Source of the DNA: Sorangium sp051521495
GTDB lineage: Bacteria > Myxococcota_A > Polyangia > Polyangiales > Polyangiaceae
Assembly (NCBI RefSeq): GCF_051521495.1
Contig: NZ_CP150355.1
Span: forward strand, 8,308,001-8,372,000
DNA: 64,000 nt
Direction: 5' to 3'
Below the pieces are notes generated by a model. It was not told the origin of the DNA, did no database searches, and was given only the letters and a program-made list of their open reading frames with translations. This document shows positions 36,327 to 44,793 of the stretch, one piece after another; position 1 is the stretch's first letter; every line of letters begins with the position of its first letter. The translations under genes were made by a program, and so were the position numbers.

Positions 36327-37061
36327 TCACGTCGGTTCCTGTTCCCGCGGTCGAAAGACGTCGTCGATGCGGGCCTGGAGCAGCCTTCTGGCGCCGTCAC
36401 GAAGCGGCTCACCATGAGCGCTGATGAGATGGCGAAACGGCAGGTCGGCGAGGCGGCGAAAATCCGAGGCGTCGGGAGCGCACGCCTCTCGCCACGTCGC
36501 GGGGATGTTCGCCGCGCCGATCAACCCTTGAGCGACGAACAGCGCGCCCGTTTCATCGGAGAAGAAGGGATCGACGTGTGACCAGTTCTGGACGGCGTCA
36601 CAGGTGACGAGGATCCCGCCCTCCCGCGGAAGCAAAACAGCGGCTTCAGGGAACCGCGCGGTTGCGAACACGAACACGACGCCTCCGTGAGCCGGAAACG
36701 GGCCCCCCGCTGCGAGCGCTCGGTCGGCAGGTCGGCCGTCGGCCGCCGCCGCCTCGGGGAGCGCCCACAGGGTGGCGCCATAACGGTCGCGATAGAAGGG
36801 ATCATCTCGACCGTGGAATGCGCCGAGCCGCACGATGTGGCGGACCTGGCCGAGGGCGTCGAGCTGGCGCAACCCTTCCTCGGTCAGGCGCACGGTGTTC
36901 ACGAGCGTGAGGTCCCTGTTCTCCCGGAGCACCGTCATCGTGCGGCTCGTCTGGAGATCGATCCCCGCGTGGTGGGTTCTATTCGTACCCACGACGTAAA
37001 AGACCTCTGGGAATGCGCCCTGAACCTCGCCATGCGGCCATGCGGGGCTGTATTCAAGCAT
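36327..37061 (-). CDS. Metallo-beta-lactamase-fold-like hypothetical protein
   Basis: 244 residues from ATG 37061 (GGAG 9 bases upstream). The order of elements resembles MBL-fold proteins: a strand-rich start (FYVVGTNRTHHAGIDLQTSRTMTVLR), LTLVNTVRLTEEGLRQLDALG, then HIVRLGAFHGRDDPFYRDRYGATLWA, GILVTCDAVQNWSH and a final LPFRHLISAHGEPL. The classical HxHxDH is missing; instead His-x11-HGRDD occupies that place, so metal binding may differ or be lost. Hydrolase function is doubtful. No operon partner. Confidence 0.6.
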   Translation of the reverse strand: MLEYSPAWPHGEVQGAFPEVFYVVGTNRTHHAGIDLQTSRTMTVLRENRDLTLVNTVRLTEEGLRQLDALGQVRHIVRLGAFHGRDDPFYRDRYGATLWALPEAAAADGRPADRALAAGGPFPAHGGVVFVFATARFPEAAVLLPREGGILVTCDAVQNWSHVDPFFSDETGALFVAQGLIGAANIPATWREACAPDASDFRRLADLPFRHLISAHGEPLRDGARRLLQARIDDVFRPREQEPT

Positions 37062-37188
37062 CTGGAATGTCTCCACACAGCGGCGGGTCGGCCTTCTTGG
37101 TCGTCATCGGCCGACCTGCTCTTTCTGAGTCGTGACCAGCCGGGTCAGCGCTTCCATCTCAGCCTCTGGGAAGGGCTCGCGAAACCTC

Positions 37189-37464
37189 TCACAGAACTGC
37201 GACGCCGGCAAGCACGTCTGGAGCCGCCGAAGCGCGCGCCAGAACGCCAGGACGATGGCGGTCGCCGCTCCATGGAACTCCAGGATTGGCCAAGTCGATC
37301 ACCCAGCACCCGCGCACCTGCGGCCCCTGGCCGCGGCAGTGGGCCATCACGTCGGCTTCGTCGCACCCGGCCTCGAGCAGGGCGTCGGCCAGGAGCGGCA
37401 TCGGCCCGAAGACGCGGCTCTCGTACATCCGCCGGGCAAGCCCGGCGTACATGATCCGGCGCAT
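37189..37464 (-). pseudogene. Fragment of a planctomycete/myxobacterial-type protein (C-terminal module)
   Basis: From ATG 37464 (AGAGG upstream) about 55 residues match a conserved C-terminal module: LARRMYESRVFGPMPLLAD, then ALLEAGCDEADVMAHCRG, then VRGCWVIDLA. I know this module from the ends of long proteins in Gemmata-like planctomycetes and myxobacteria, where it closes with WVVDLLLGK. Here the rest of the parent protein is absent and the true end is replaced by about 28 unrelated residues. Either a decayed gene fragment or a stand-alone mini-protein; the intact ribosome binding site keeps the second option open. Confidence 0.5.
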
Positions 37465-37601
37465 GGAGACCTCTCGCTCGCCCGTTTCTATCACGACTCG
37501 ATCGGGCGCGCCCTGGCGTCCTTCCATCGTGCTCAGGGAGCGCGCGGCGCGACAAGGACGTCATGTGCGATGCCGTATCGCCGTCCCGCTGCAACGGCAT
37601 G

Positions 37602-38243
37602 TTATCCGGTGGTTGCCCGCTGCGTGAGATGCCCTGTGGCCGCGAGCGCCGCGGCTGCTGCAAGCTTGTGTTTGGCCTGCCAAGGCGGGCCGATCGATCG
37701 GCCCATCGCGTGCAGAAAAGCGTCGACGTCCTCGCGGCCGAGCGCCGCCGCCGCGTCGCGAAACACGCGCTCGCGGTCGTACCAATGCACGGACCAGCCG
37801 CGCGCCTCGGCGGCGGTCGCGAGGGCCTCGCGATACATGACGGAGTCGGCGACGGTCTGCGCGCGATTGTCGGCGATCCGCTCCTCGGTCGTCGGCGGGA
37901 GCTCGGGGCACACGCGGATCGCGATGCTCGCGATCGGCACGGGCACCGCCGCGGCCAGCGCCTCGAGGCTCTCGCGCGCGCCGCGCGCGGCGGACGCTCG
38001 CACGCGCTCGACGAGCGCCACGGCGTCAGCGAGCGAGAGCGCTCGCGCTCCCGGGGTGTTGAGGTAACGGCCCACCGCCCACGACCCTTCGTGGTGATGC
38101 GGGTGCGTCGGCAAGCCATCGGTGAGGTCGATGCGCCGGCGATCGAGGAGCTCGCCGCCGGGCGCGACAGTGACGAGCACCGCCGAGTTGCCGTGCTCGG
38201 CGACGCCGACGGTCGCGGTTCGCTGCGTTCGTCCTCTCGCCAC
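37602..38243 (-). CDS. Conserved hypothetical protein
   Basis: 213 residues starting with GTG 38243, with GGAGG 6 bases upstream. It begins with a beta-rich segment (TVGVAEHGNSAVLVTVAPGG, then ELLDRRRIDLTDGLPTHPHHHEGSW) containing a His cluster, followed by helices (ADAVALVERVRASAARGA). I recognise the opening as a conserved family of unknown function found in several phyla. It lies 42 bp behind the AlkB-like gene, same strand, so the two may be co-transcribed. Confidence 0.7.
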   Translation of the reverse strand: MARGRTQRTATVGVAEHGNSAVLVTVAPGGELLDRRRIDLTDGLPTHPHHHEGSWAVGRYLNTPGARALSLADAVALVERVRASAARGARESLEALAAAVPVPIASIAIRVCPELPPTTEERIADNRAQTVADSVMYREALATAAEARGWSVHWYDRERVFRDAAAALGREDVDAFLHAMGRSIGPPWQAKHKLAAAAALAATGHLTQRATTG

Positions 38244-38285
38244 GTCTTCCTCCTTCGGGGGCGCGCCCCGGCGGCTACCGCCATT

Positions 38286-38810
38286 TCAACGAGATAGGGA
38301 TCGGAATGTGAGGCTGAGCCGCGGGCCCGCGGCTTCGACGGCGAGGACCGCATGTTGCCACCCCTCCTGAACGCTGGCGCGCATGATCAGCAGCGAGCCG
38401 GGCGCCAGGGCCATGTCGTGCGTCTCGTCCCGGCGAAGGCTCCGGCGGAAGGTGAGGACGCGAGGCGCGCCCAGCGACAGGATCGAGGTCGTCGTTCCAG
38501 CGACGACGCCGGCGCTGGAGTCCGAGTGAAAGCCCATCTTCGCCGTCCCATCGGCATAGAAGTTGGCGAGGCAGTTGTTGATCGGATGCCCCACCACGCC
38601 GGCGACGCGGGTGGCGAGCCCCTGCACGAAGGGCGGCATCTCGCAGTCCGGATAAGAGATGCCTGAGTAGTTGTACGCAACCCCGCACGAGGCGGTTCGA
38701 CGTGAATGCATCCGGTCGTCCCACGAGAGATTCCGCTCCGCCACGTCGAACATGGCCGCTGGATTCTCGACGAATCCCTCCAGGTACTGAACGTCCAGGT
38801 CTTCCGTCAT
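38286..38810 (-). CDS. AlkB-like 2-oxoglutarate/Fe(II) dioxygenase
   Basis: 174 residues. The iron triad is present: His95 and Asp97 in KMGFHSD, and His153 in GWQHAVL. The 2-oxoglutarate-binding Arg164 and substrate-side Arg170 sit in GPRLSLTFR. The NFYADGTAKMG block, the SILSLGAPRVLTFR strand and LAPGSLLIMR complete the AlkB fold. The family removes methyl groups from alkylated bases in DNA or RNA; some members act on proteins or are uncharacterised. It is shorter than E. coli AlkB (216 aa), with a reduced N-terminal lid. The ribosome binding site is weak. Confidence 0.88.
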   Translation of the reverse strand: MTEDLDVQYLEGFVENPAAMFDVAERNLSWDDRMHSRRTASCGVAYNYSGISYPDCEMPPFVQGLATRVAGVVGHPINNCLANFYADGTAKMGFHSDSSAGVVAGTTTSILSLGAPRVLTFRRSLRRDETHDMALAPGSLLIMRASVQEGWQHAVLAVEAAGPRLSLTFRSLSR

Positions 38811-38969
38811 GAGTCGCTGCGATCGATAGAGTATAGGAGTGGTCCCCGCCCGTCCAACGGCCTGCGGCGCGCGGCTCGCGGCGCGCGGCCGCGCCGCCCA
38901 GGCCCGTCCGCTTCCGACGCGATGCGGGAGTACAGGGTCGCTGCGGTGGGTGGCGCGCCTGGTGACCCC

Positions 38970-39950
38970 TCATGGCGCCGCGTCGGGTCGGCCGTAGTCG
39001 AGCTGCCGATCAGTGTAGAGATCCGCCTGAATCAACCGCACGTACTCCGTGGGAAATAATCCTACGATCTCTCCCCGCACATCGGCAGGATAGCCGTACA
39101 CGACGAACATGTCACCATCATGGACCTTCTCGGAAATGGACTCAAACGCTTCAAGGGGCATGGACCATGCTGCCCTGATGGCCCCCTCCCCTCTTGGGGA
39201 GAGGAAATAGCGAGCCCGCTGAAGACCAGAGTCTTCGATCCAGTCAAAGTACCGATGCTCGATGTCGAACCGCAGCACCGTGGCGTCGTTCTCCTTCGAG
39301 ACCTTGTACGATCGCAAGACGCCCGCCCAGGCAACCAGTGTCTTGTCGTACCGGCCAGGATTGCCGCGGACGTCGTCCGGATGAATATCCCTCGTTGCTC
39401 GAGCGAAGACCGCGGCCTCTTGCTCCGACACCGGGTGGTACGTGCGCGAGCCAGGCGCGAGTGAGGGCAGGCGGCCCGAAAGGGCCAGGAAGGCCAGTCC
39501 GGCAAAGCAGACGCCTCCGACCGCGAGGGATACCGCGAGTACTCGTCGACCAGTCAACTGTCTCTCACCTCCGCAGGGCGATTCCGGTTCAACGGGGCAC
39601 GCGTGGCCATGCGATCCGCTCCTCCTGGTCGTCGCGCCTCTGTCCGCCGAACTGTCAGTCGATTCGTCAACCGGAGCCGCCGGACCAGGTCTGTCGCGCT
39701 CGTCGCCCTTTGTGCCCTCCCCCACGAAAGTCTCACGGATCGGCTCTGCGCCGCAAGGCCCAAATGCTGTCCAGCGCCACGGGGTAGGAAGCTTCGGTTC
39801 GGAGGGGATATGCAAGATCCGTTGAATAACGGCGCCAGCCGCGGCCATTTCTGGAGGCCGCGGGCGACCGGGTGCGGAAGCAGGGCGTAGCTCTGCCGAC
39901 GTTGCGCAGCGCACGACCGGCGTGCGGGAACGCCTCGACGCGCTTGACAA
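38970..39950 (-). CDS. Membrane-anchored hypothetical protein
   Basis: Up to 326 residues. A transmembrane helix (RRVLAVSLAVGGVCFAGLAF, about 133-155) is followed by a well-formed C-terminal domain with YHPVSEQEAAVFARATRDIHPDD, GRYDKTLVAWAGVLRSYKVSK and FDIEHRYFDWIED. That domain resembles periplasmic OB-like or lipocalin-like modules of unknown role. The first 130 residues are compositionally odd, so the true start may be GTG 39725 or later; no candidate has a good ribosome binding site. Divergent from the ArsR operator, which could also govern it if the start is upstream. Confidence 0.6.
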   Translation of the reverse strand: MSSASRRSRTPVVRCATSAELRPASAPGRPRPPEMAAAGAVIQRILHIPSEPKLPTPWRWTAFGPCGAEPIRETFVGEGTKGDERDRPGPAAPVDESTDSSADRGATTRRSGSHGHACPVEPESPCGGERQLTGRRVLAVSLAVGGVCFAGLAFLALSGRLPSLAPGSRTYHPVSEQEAAVFARATRDIHPDDVRGNPGRYDKTLVAWAGVLRSYKVSKENDATVLRFDIEHRYFDWIEDSGLQRARYFLSPRGEGAIRAAWSMPLEAFESISEKVHDGDMFVVYGYPADVRGEIVGLFPTEYVRLIQADLYTDRQLDYGRPDAAP

Positions 39951-39970
39951 GCTCAGGCCACCACGACACT

Positions 39971-39988
39971 GGTAACCTACAGGTTACC
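39971..39988 (+). promoter_or_regulatory. 18-bp palindromic operator directly before the ArsR-family gene
   Basis: GGTAACCT-AC-AGGTTACC: perfect 8-bp arms with a two-base centre, ending 3 bases before the ATG at 39992. Size and position fit an ArsR-family dimer site for autorepression. It must overlap the promoter or the 5' end of the message. Confidence 0.7.
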
Positions 39989-39991
39989 TAG

Positions 39992-40312
39992 ATGTCGCCC
40001 GCGAAAGCCGACATCCATGTGTTTTTTGGCATCGCCGATCCAACCCGTCGCGCGATCCTCGATCGTTTGCGTGCGGGTCCTGCCCCTGTGAACGAGATCG
40101 CGGCCGACTTCTCTCAGAGCCGCCCCGCGATCTCGAAGCACCTCCGCGTGCTCAAGGCATCACGGCTGGTAACCGAGGAGAAGGTCGGGCGCGAGCGGTT
40201 GTACACGCTGCGACCCGCACCACTGCAGAAGGCGATGGCATGGCTCGAGGGCTACCGCGCGTTCTGGGGTCGCAATCTCGAGTCGCTGAAGCGTTACCTG
40301 GAGGATACATGA
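39992..40312 (+). CDS. ArsR-family winged-helix transcriptional regulator
   Basis: 106 residues. Typical opening FFGIADPTRRAILDRLRAG, recognition helix FSQSRPAISKHLRVLKASRLV, wing EKVGRERLYTL, and the C-terminal helices LQKAMAWLEGYRAFWGRNLE. No metal-binding Cys pair is seen, so it belongs to the non-metal branch usually coupled to SRPBCC proteins. Its stop overlaps the next start (ATGA), so the pair is translationally coupled. The palindrome just upstream is the likely autoregulatory operator. Confidence 0.93.
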   Translation: MSPAKADIHVFFGIADPTRRAILDRLRAGPAPVNEIAADFSQSRPAISKHLRVLKASRLVTEEKVGRERLYTLRPAPLQKAMAWLEGYRAFWGRNLESLKRYLEDT

Positions 40313-41082
40313 CAGCCAAGAGCATCCACGCCCGTTCGATCGCCGATGTCGCGCAAGGGACGATCCTCGCTCGCATCGAGATCGCCGCGCCGCCAGAGCG
40401 CGTTTTCCGCGCGCTGACGACCGACGAGCTGACGAAGTGGTGGGGTTCTGCGGAGATGTATCGCACGACCGCCTTCACGATCGACCTTCGCGCCGGAGGG
40501 GCCTGGCGAACCGAGGGCGTCGGGGCAGACGGGAAGCCATTCCATGTCGGCGGCAAAGTTCTCGAGCTCGATCCGCCTCGAAGGCTCGTCCAGACGTGGG
40601 AACCGTCATGGGATGCGGACGGGCCCCCGATGACGGTCTCCTATCTCCTCGACGCGATCGCGACGGGTACGCGCCTCACGGTCCGACACGCTGGATTTGG
40701 CGCTCGTGTGGCATCGTGCGAGAGCCATGCGACAGGTTGGGAGCGTGTCCTGGGTTGGCTCACGGACCACGTCGCGCCGCAGCCGGAGCTGCGCTTCTTC
40801 CTCTGTCGGCTGTTGCCGTCGCGCGCGAGCTTCATGCAGGACATGACGGCGGATGAGCTCGCGGTCATGCAGGCGCACGGCAAATACTGGCGCGGCAAGC
40901 TCGCCGAGGGCCACGTGATCGCCTTCGGACCCGTCGCCGACCCAGCGGGCGGATGGGGCGTCGGCATCGTTGCTGTCCGCGACGAAGCCGAGTTCCGTAC
41001 ATTCCAGAGCGAAGATCCTGCGATCAAGTCAAACATTGGGCTGCGGTACGAGGCGCTGCCCATGCTCACGGCCGTGTACTGA
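40309..41082 (+). CDS. SRPBCC (AHSA1) - YCII fusion protein
   Basis: 257 residues from ATG 40309. The first part (about 10-150) is an AHSA1/START-like SRPBCC domain: IEIAAPPERVFRALTTDE, then LTKWWG, then GGKVLELDPPRRLVQTWEP and GWERVLGWLTDHV. The second (about 160-255) is a YCII-like alpha+beta domain: RFFLCRLLPSRASFM, then MQAHGKYWRGKLAEGHVIA and FGPVADPAGGWGVGIVAV. His in QAHGKYW matches the conserved YCII His. Both domains are common next to ArsR regulators and extracytoplasmic sigma factors, usually as separate genes. Ligand and reaction are unknown. Confidence 0.88.
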   Translation: MTAKSIHARSIADVAQGTILARIEIAAPPERVFRALTTDELTKWWGSAEMYRTTAFTIDLRAGGAWRTEGVGADGKPFHVGGKVLELDPPRRLVQTWEPSWDADGPPMTVSYLLDAIATGTRLTVRHAGFGARVASCESHATGWERVLGWLTDHVAPQPELRFFLCRLLPSRASFMQDMTADELAVMQAHGKYWRGKLAEGHVIAFGPVADPAGGWGVGIVAVRDEAEFRTFQSEDPAIKSNIGLRYEALPMLTAVY

Positions 41083-41251
41083 CGGCTCATGCGATGGCGG
41101 GCTCCGGCCACGCGGACGGAAAGGTTGACCAGGATATAACCGGCACTCCTTGGCGCTCCGGGCAACTCGTCTGCCTGACGCTCGGCTTCAGCGGCGGCGC
41201 GACGCAACGTCCGCTGCAAGCCGGGCGTCAGGCGCTCCACACGTCAGGACG

Positions 41252-41629
41252 TCAGGTCTGTGGCTTTCGGCATCGCGGATCCCATCTTCGATCCTCTCTC
41301 CCGTCAAGGTCGGTCCTGACCTCCCCGGACTCGTCGAATTGCCAGGCAGAATAGCCATAGAAGAACCACTTCTTGATCGGGATCGCTCGCATCCCGTGAA
41401 GCTCGTCTGGCGTATGATGCCAGTGAGGCGGAATCACCGAAAAGAAGAGGTCGTTCGCGACTCGCCTCGCCCGAAGGGACATCGACAAGAAACAGTGCTT
41501 TAACGTCCCTCGCGTCGCAACCTCATCACAGTCCGGATGAGAATAGAAGTATCGGACGCCTTGCATCACTTGCCCCAAGTTGAGCGCCGTGTGCTTCGCG
41601 TACTCCTCCAGAAAGATCGTCCATTTCAT
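41252..41629 (-). CDS. Hypothetical protein
   Basis: 125 residues, aromatic- and His-rich (HPDCDEVATRGTLKHCF, FSVIPPHWHHTPDELHG, IPIKKWFFYGYSAWQF). AGGA lies about 8 bases before the ATG. Base composition is lower in G+C than neighbours, which may mean recent acquisition. I do not recognise a family. It follows the 41753 gene by 123 bp on the same strand. Confidence 0.55.
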   Translation of the reverse strand: MKWTIFLEEYAKHTALNLGQVMQGVRYFYSHPDCDEVATRGTLKHCFLSMSLRARRVANDLFFSVIPPHWHHTPDELHGMRAIPIKKWFFYGYSAWQFDESGEVRTDLDGREDRRWDPRCRKPQT

Positions 41630-41752
41630 TTCTCTGTCCTCGAACGAGCCGGCGCAAAGGTCAGCGGATCTGCGTTAAAAGGTGCGGACATCAGAGCCCG
41701 TACTGGCTTCGCGATGCGCATCAAGACACTCCCTTCATGGCCACCGGCACGA

Positions 41753-42142
41753 CTACGTGACGCGCGGGGTCGTCGTTCCAGTGAAGGCATCCCAGGCCCG
41801 AATGTAGGCTCGCGCATCGGCTCCCAGACGAGAGACGACGCGCGCAACGGCGGCAGGGGCATGAACACTCTGGGCGCAGATTGCCTCCAGAAGCCCCGTG
41901 GCCACCGCATCTGCCTCCGGGCCGCTTCCTGACAGCGAATGCTCCACGAGTCTCGAGACCTCATCGAGCGTGGCGTCATCGAGGTCGGATTCAAGCTGGA
42001 CAAGAGCACGACCGATGCTGCCGAAGCCGACCGTGATAGGGACCGCATCGGGCTCCCAGTAGGCGACGACCTCAGACACCGCTTCCCGCAACTTCGGGTG
42101 GCAGGCGGCAAAATCCTGGTACGGGTGGAGCGAGTCTGCCAT
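41753..42142 (-). CDS. Small acidic hypothetical protein
   Basis: 129 residues from ATG 42142 with AGGAG 8 bases upstream. Helical pattern throughout (CHPKLREAVSEVVAYWEPDA, then VPITVGFGSIGRALVQLESDL). The layout of a helix, a VPITVGFGSIG strand and then helices is reminiscent of small immunity-like DUF families, but I cannot name it with confidence. Possible operon with the gene at 41252. Confidence 0.6.
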   Translation of the reverse strand: MADSLHPYQDFAACHPKLREAVSEVVAYWEPDAVPITVGFGSIGRALVQLESDLDDATLDEVSRLVEHSLSGSGPEADAVATGLLEAICAQSVHAPAAVARVVSRLGADARAYIRAWDAFTGTTTPRVT

Positions 42143-42302
42143 CGACGTTCTCCTACCTGGCGAAGGCTCCCCTCGACGTTGAGGCGGTACGGGGCCGGGA
42201 CAGGCCAGCAAGTTATCACTTTCGAGGGGGCCGGGGCGCCTGGAGGGGGCGCGGCGCTCGGTCCGCTACCGCCGGCCGCTCCTCCGCGCTACGTTCGCCG
42301 CC

Positions 42303-42842
42303 GTGGACGCCCCCCGACCGTCCGGCGCTCGTCGCGCGCTGCTCATCGGCCTCCCCGTCGCCGCGCTCGCCGCGGCGGCCTTCGTCTTCGTGGCTCGCGA
42401 CGAGCGCCCCGCCCCGAGCGCGCGGCCGCCGAGCGCGACCTCCAGCGCAGCCCCCCGGCCGCAGCGACGCGAGGAGGCGCCCGTCGTCCCCCCAGCTCCC
42501 CCGCCGGTCACTGCCACCGTGAGCGCCGCAGCACCGGAGTCGGAGGCGGCGCCGGACACCGACCCCGAGGCCCTCGTCATCGACCGCATGCGCGCCGCCT
42601 TGACGAGCAACCCCGAGGAGGTGCTCCGGCTCGACGACGCGGCGGCGCGCGACTTCGGCGACAGCCCCCGCGCCGCCGAGCGCGGCCTGCTCCGCGTGCG
42701 GGCGCTCGTGCGCCTGGACCGGATCGGCCAGGCCCGCAGCCTCGCGGAGGACCTGATCGAGCGCTACCCGGACGACCCCTCGGCGAAGAGCGCGGCAGCG
42801 TACATGGGGATCCACCCGAGGCCGCGCGGGCCGGGCAGGTAA
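42303..42842 (+). CDS. Membrane-anchored TPR-like hypothetical protein
   Basis: 179 residues from a GTG. N-terminal transmembrane anchor (RRALLIGLPVAALAAAAFVF, residues 10-29), a Pro/Ala/Ser linker (30-85), then a helical domain with tandem TPR-like helices (ALVIDRMRAALTSNPEEVL, AAERGLLRVRALVRLDRIGQA and RSLAEDLIERYPDDPSAKS). This layout is common in myxobacterial proteins encoded beside extracytoplasmic sigma factors, but none is adjacent here. Role unknown. Confidence 0.7.
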   Translation: MDAPRPSGARRALLIGLPVAALAAAAFVFVARDERPAPSARPPSATSSAAPRPQRREEAPVVPPAPPPVTATVSAAAPESEAAPDTDPEALVIDRMRAALTSNPEEVLRLDDAAARDFGDSPRAAERGLLRVRALVRLDRIGQARSLAEDLIERYPDDPSAKSAAAYMGIHPRPRGPGR

Positions 42843-42932
42843 GCGGCGATACCGCGGGTTCCGCGCGAAGCGCACGTGATCTTCCCCAGGACCGCTGCGG
42901 TCACGATCTTGTAGCAAGAGCAGAACATTGCG

Positions 42933-42945
42933 CAGTGAGTCACTG
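42933..42945 (+). promoter_or_regulatory. 13-bp palindrome upstream of the GH5-like gene
   Basis: CAGTGAGTCACTG, perfect around a central G, 53 bp before the ATG at 42999, in a locally A+T-richer patch. An operator is possible; no regulator is known. Confidence 0.35.
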
Positions 42946-42998
42946 AACCGATTAAGAGATCAGGCTGGTCCGGCGCGCGTTTCTGGTGATAATCGGGC

Positions 42999-44417
42999 AT
43001 GCGCAATTGGCTTCTTCTTGTCGGGGTTCTCCAGCTCTCCGTGGCTGGATTCGGCTGTGGTGACGGATCGGACGGCGGCGGTGAGGGCGGCGCCGGCGGC
43101 GAAGCGGGGGACAGCGGCCTTACCGGCAGCGGCACCTCGGGCGCCGGCACGTCCACGGGCTCCGGCGCAGGCGCCGGCACGCCCACCGGCTCCGGCGCAA
43201 GCTCCGGCTCCGGCGCCGGCGCAGGCACGCCCACGGGCTCCGGCGCAGGCGCCGGCGAGCCCACGGGCTCCGGCGCAGGCGCCGGCGAGCCCACGGGCGG
43301 GACCACGAGCACGGGCAGCGGCGATCCCGTGGCCGGCAGCAGCACGAGCAGCGGGGGAGAGACCGGCAACTGCCCGGACGCGGACGCGGACGAATGTCCG
43401 TTCGAGGCAGGGGTCGAGATCGCCTGCCGCCTTCGCTTCATGTACGGCGTGAACTACGCCTGGCGCGACTTCGGCGCCGATTTCGGCGGTCAGTCCAAGT
43501 GGAGCCAGGCGGGCATCTCGGGCAAGAAGAGCCAGGTGCTGGCCGACCTGCAGGACATGCGCGCCAACGGCGTGGACGTGGTCCGCTGGTGGATCTACCC
43601 CCGCTTCTACGGGGACGAGATCAACTTCGACGGGCAGGGCAACCCGACCGGGCTCGGCGGCACGTCGACGCAGGACATCCTGGCGGCGCTCGAGCTCGCG
43701 GACCAGGCGCAGCTCAACGTGATGTTCACGCTGTTCTCCTTCGATGGATTCTACAAGACATCGTACAACCCGCCGAACGGCCTGTCGGTCGCGAGCATGG
43801 GGCCCATCGTCGCGGACGCGGGCCGGCGCGCCAAGCTCATCGAGAACGTCGTCCGGCCCGTCGCCCGGACGGTGGCGTCGAGCCCGCACCGGGACCGCAT
43901 GCTGGCCTGGGACGTCATCAACGAGCCCGAGTGGGCCATGACCGGGCCGAGCCTCTACGGCGGCGACCCGGCGTTCGAGGGGGACTCCACCAAGTTCGAT
44001 CTCGTCACCCACCAGCAGATGGAGGCGCTCGCCAAGGAATCGGCAGCCGTGCTGAAAAAAGAGACAGGCGCGCCCGTGAGCGTCGGCAGCGCCGCGATCA
44101 AGTGGGGCCAGGCGTGGACGCACGCGGACGTCGATTTCTACCAGGTCCACATGTACGGCTGGGTCAACGATTACTTCCCGTACAACAAGCCCCTGTCCGA
44201 GTACGGCCTCACCGACAAGCCGGTCGTCATGGGCGAGTTCCCCATCAACATGGCGGAGATGGACGTGCGCTACGACAAGTTCGTCGGCGACCTCTACACC
44301 ATGGGGTACGCGGGCGCGCTCTCGTGGTCGGTCACCGATCGGAACTTCCCGTGGTCGTCCAACAAGACCTCGGTGAAGGCGTTCGCGGATCAGCACCCCT
44401 GCGAGACGCGCTACTGA
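42999..44417 (+). CDS. Secreted GH5-like glycoside hydrolase lipoprotein
   Basis: 472 residues. Lipobox AGFGC (Cys20), then a Gly/Thr/Ser linker with repeated GAGTPTGSGA units (about 25-125), then a TIM-barrel clan-A domain. Glu309 in WDVINEPEWAM is the expected acid/base and Glu413 in VVMGEFPIN the expected nucleophile. FMYGVNYAWRDFG starts the barrel. The protein would cleave a beta-linked polysaccharide such as cellulose or mannan at the cell surface; the exact family (GH5 or a mannanase-like relative) is unresolved. A CE2-type esterase is encoded 1.8 kb downstream on the same strand, which suggests joint action on a substituted polysaccharide. Confidence 0.85.
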   Translation: MRNWLLLVGVLQLSVAGFGCGDGSDGGGEGGAGGEAGDSGLTGSGTSGAGTSTGSGAGAGTPTGSGASSGSGAGAGTPTGSGAGAGEPTGSGAGAGEPTGGTTSTGSGDPVAGSSTSSGGETGNCPDADADECPFEAGVEIACRLRFMYGVNYAWRDFGADFGGQSKWSQAGISGKKSQVLADLQDMRANGVDVVRWWIYPRFYGDEINFDGQGNPTGLGGTSTQDILAALELADQAQLNVMFTLFSFDGFYKTSYNPPNGLSVASMGPIVADAGRRAKLIENVVRPVARTVASSPHRDRMLAWDVINEPEWAMTGPSLYGGDPAFEGDSTKFDLVTHQQMEALAKESAAVLKKETGAPVSVGSAAIKWGQAWTHADVDFYQVHMYGWVNDYFPYNKPLSEYGLTDKPVVMGEFPINMAEMDVRYDKFVGDLYTMGYAGALSWSVTDRNFPWSSNKTSVKAFADQHPCETRY

Positions 44418-44793
44418 GCGCGGTGGGAGCGCCGCTGCCCGCGGCGCTCCCCTGCCCCGCCCCGATCTCCGAGCCAGGCCGCGGCGCCGGCCTGGCGAGC
44501 TCGTCCCATGCGGGACGAGCCGCGCACGCGTGACAGCTTGCCCCAGCGTGTGGCGCATTGTCGCGCGGCGGCGCGATCCGGCCTGCGGAGACCGGGTTGT
44601 CGGAGCGCGCCGGCGCTCGCCTCCTCGCGACCTGGTTTCAATCGGGTTTCAACTGGGCACGTCGGTTGCTGACGTTGCTGACGACCGAACGGTCGGACGG
44701 TCGAACGGTTGGACGGGTGGGCCCGCTGCTCACGGAGGTGACCGCCTGCGTGAGCCTCGAGCGTTGTTCACCAGCACCCAGAGGGAGAGCGAC
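44418..44793. other. 376-bp intergenic region with short GAACGGT-type repeats
   Basis: No gene. Around 44641-44717 there are short direct repeats: GGTTTCAA twice, GTTGCTGACG twice, and alternating CGAACGGT/CGGACGGT units at 44684-44717 including the inverted CCGAACGGTCGG. This is the likely promoter and operator region of the disordered-protein gene. Confidence 0.45.
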
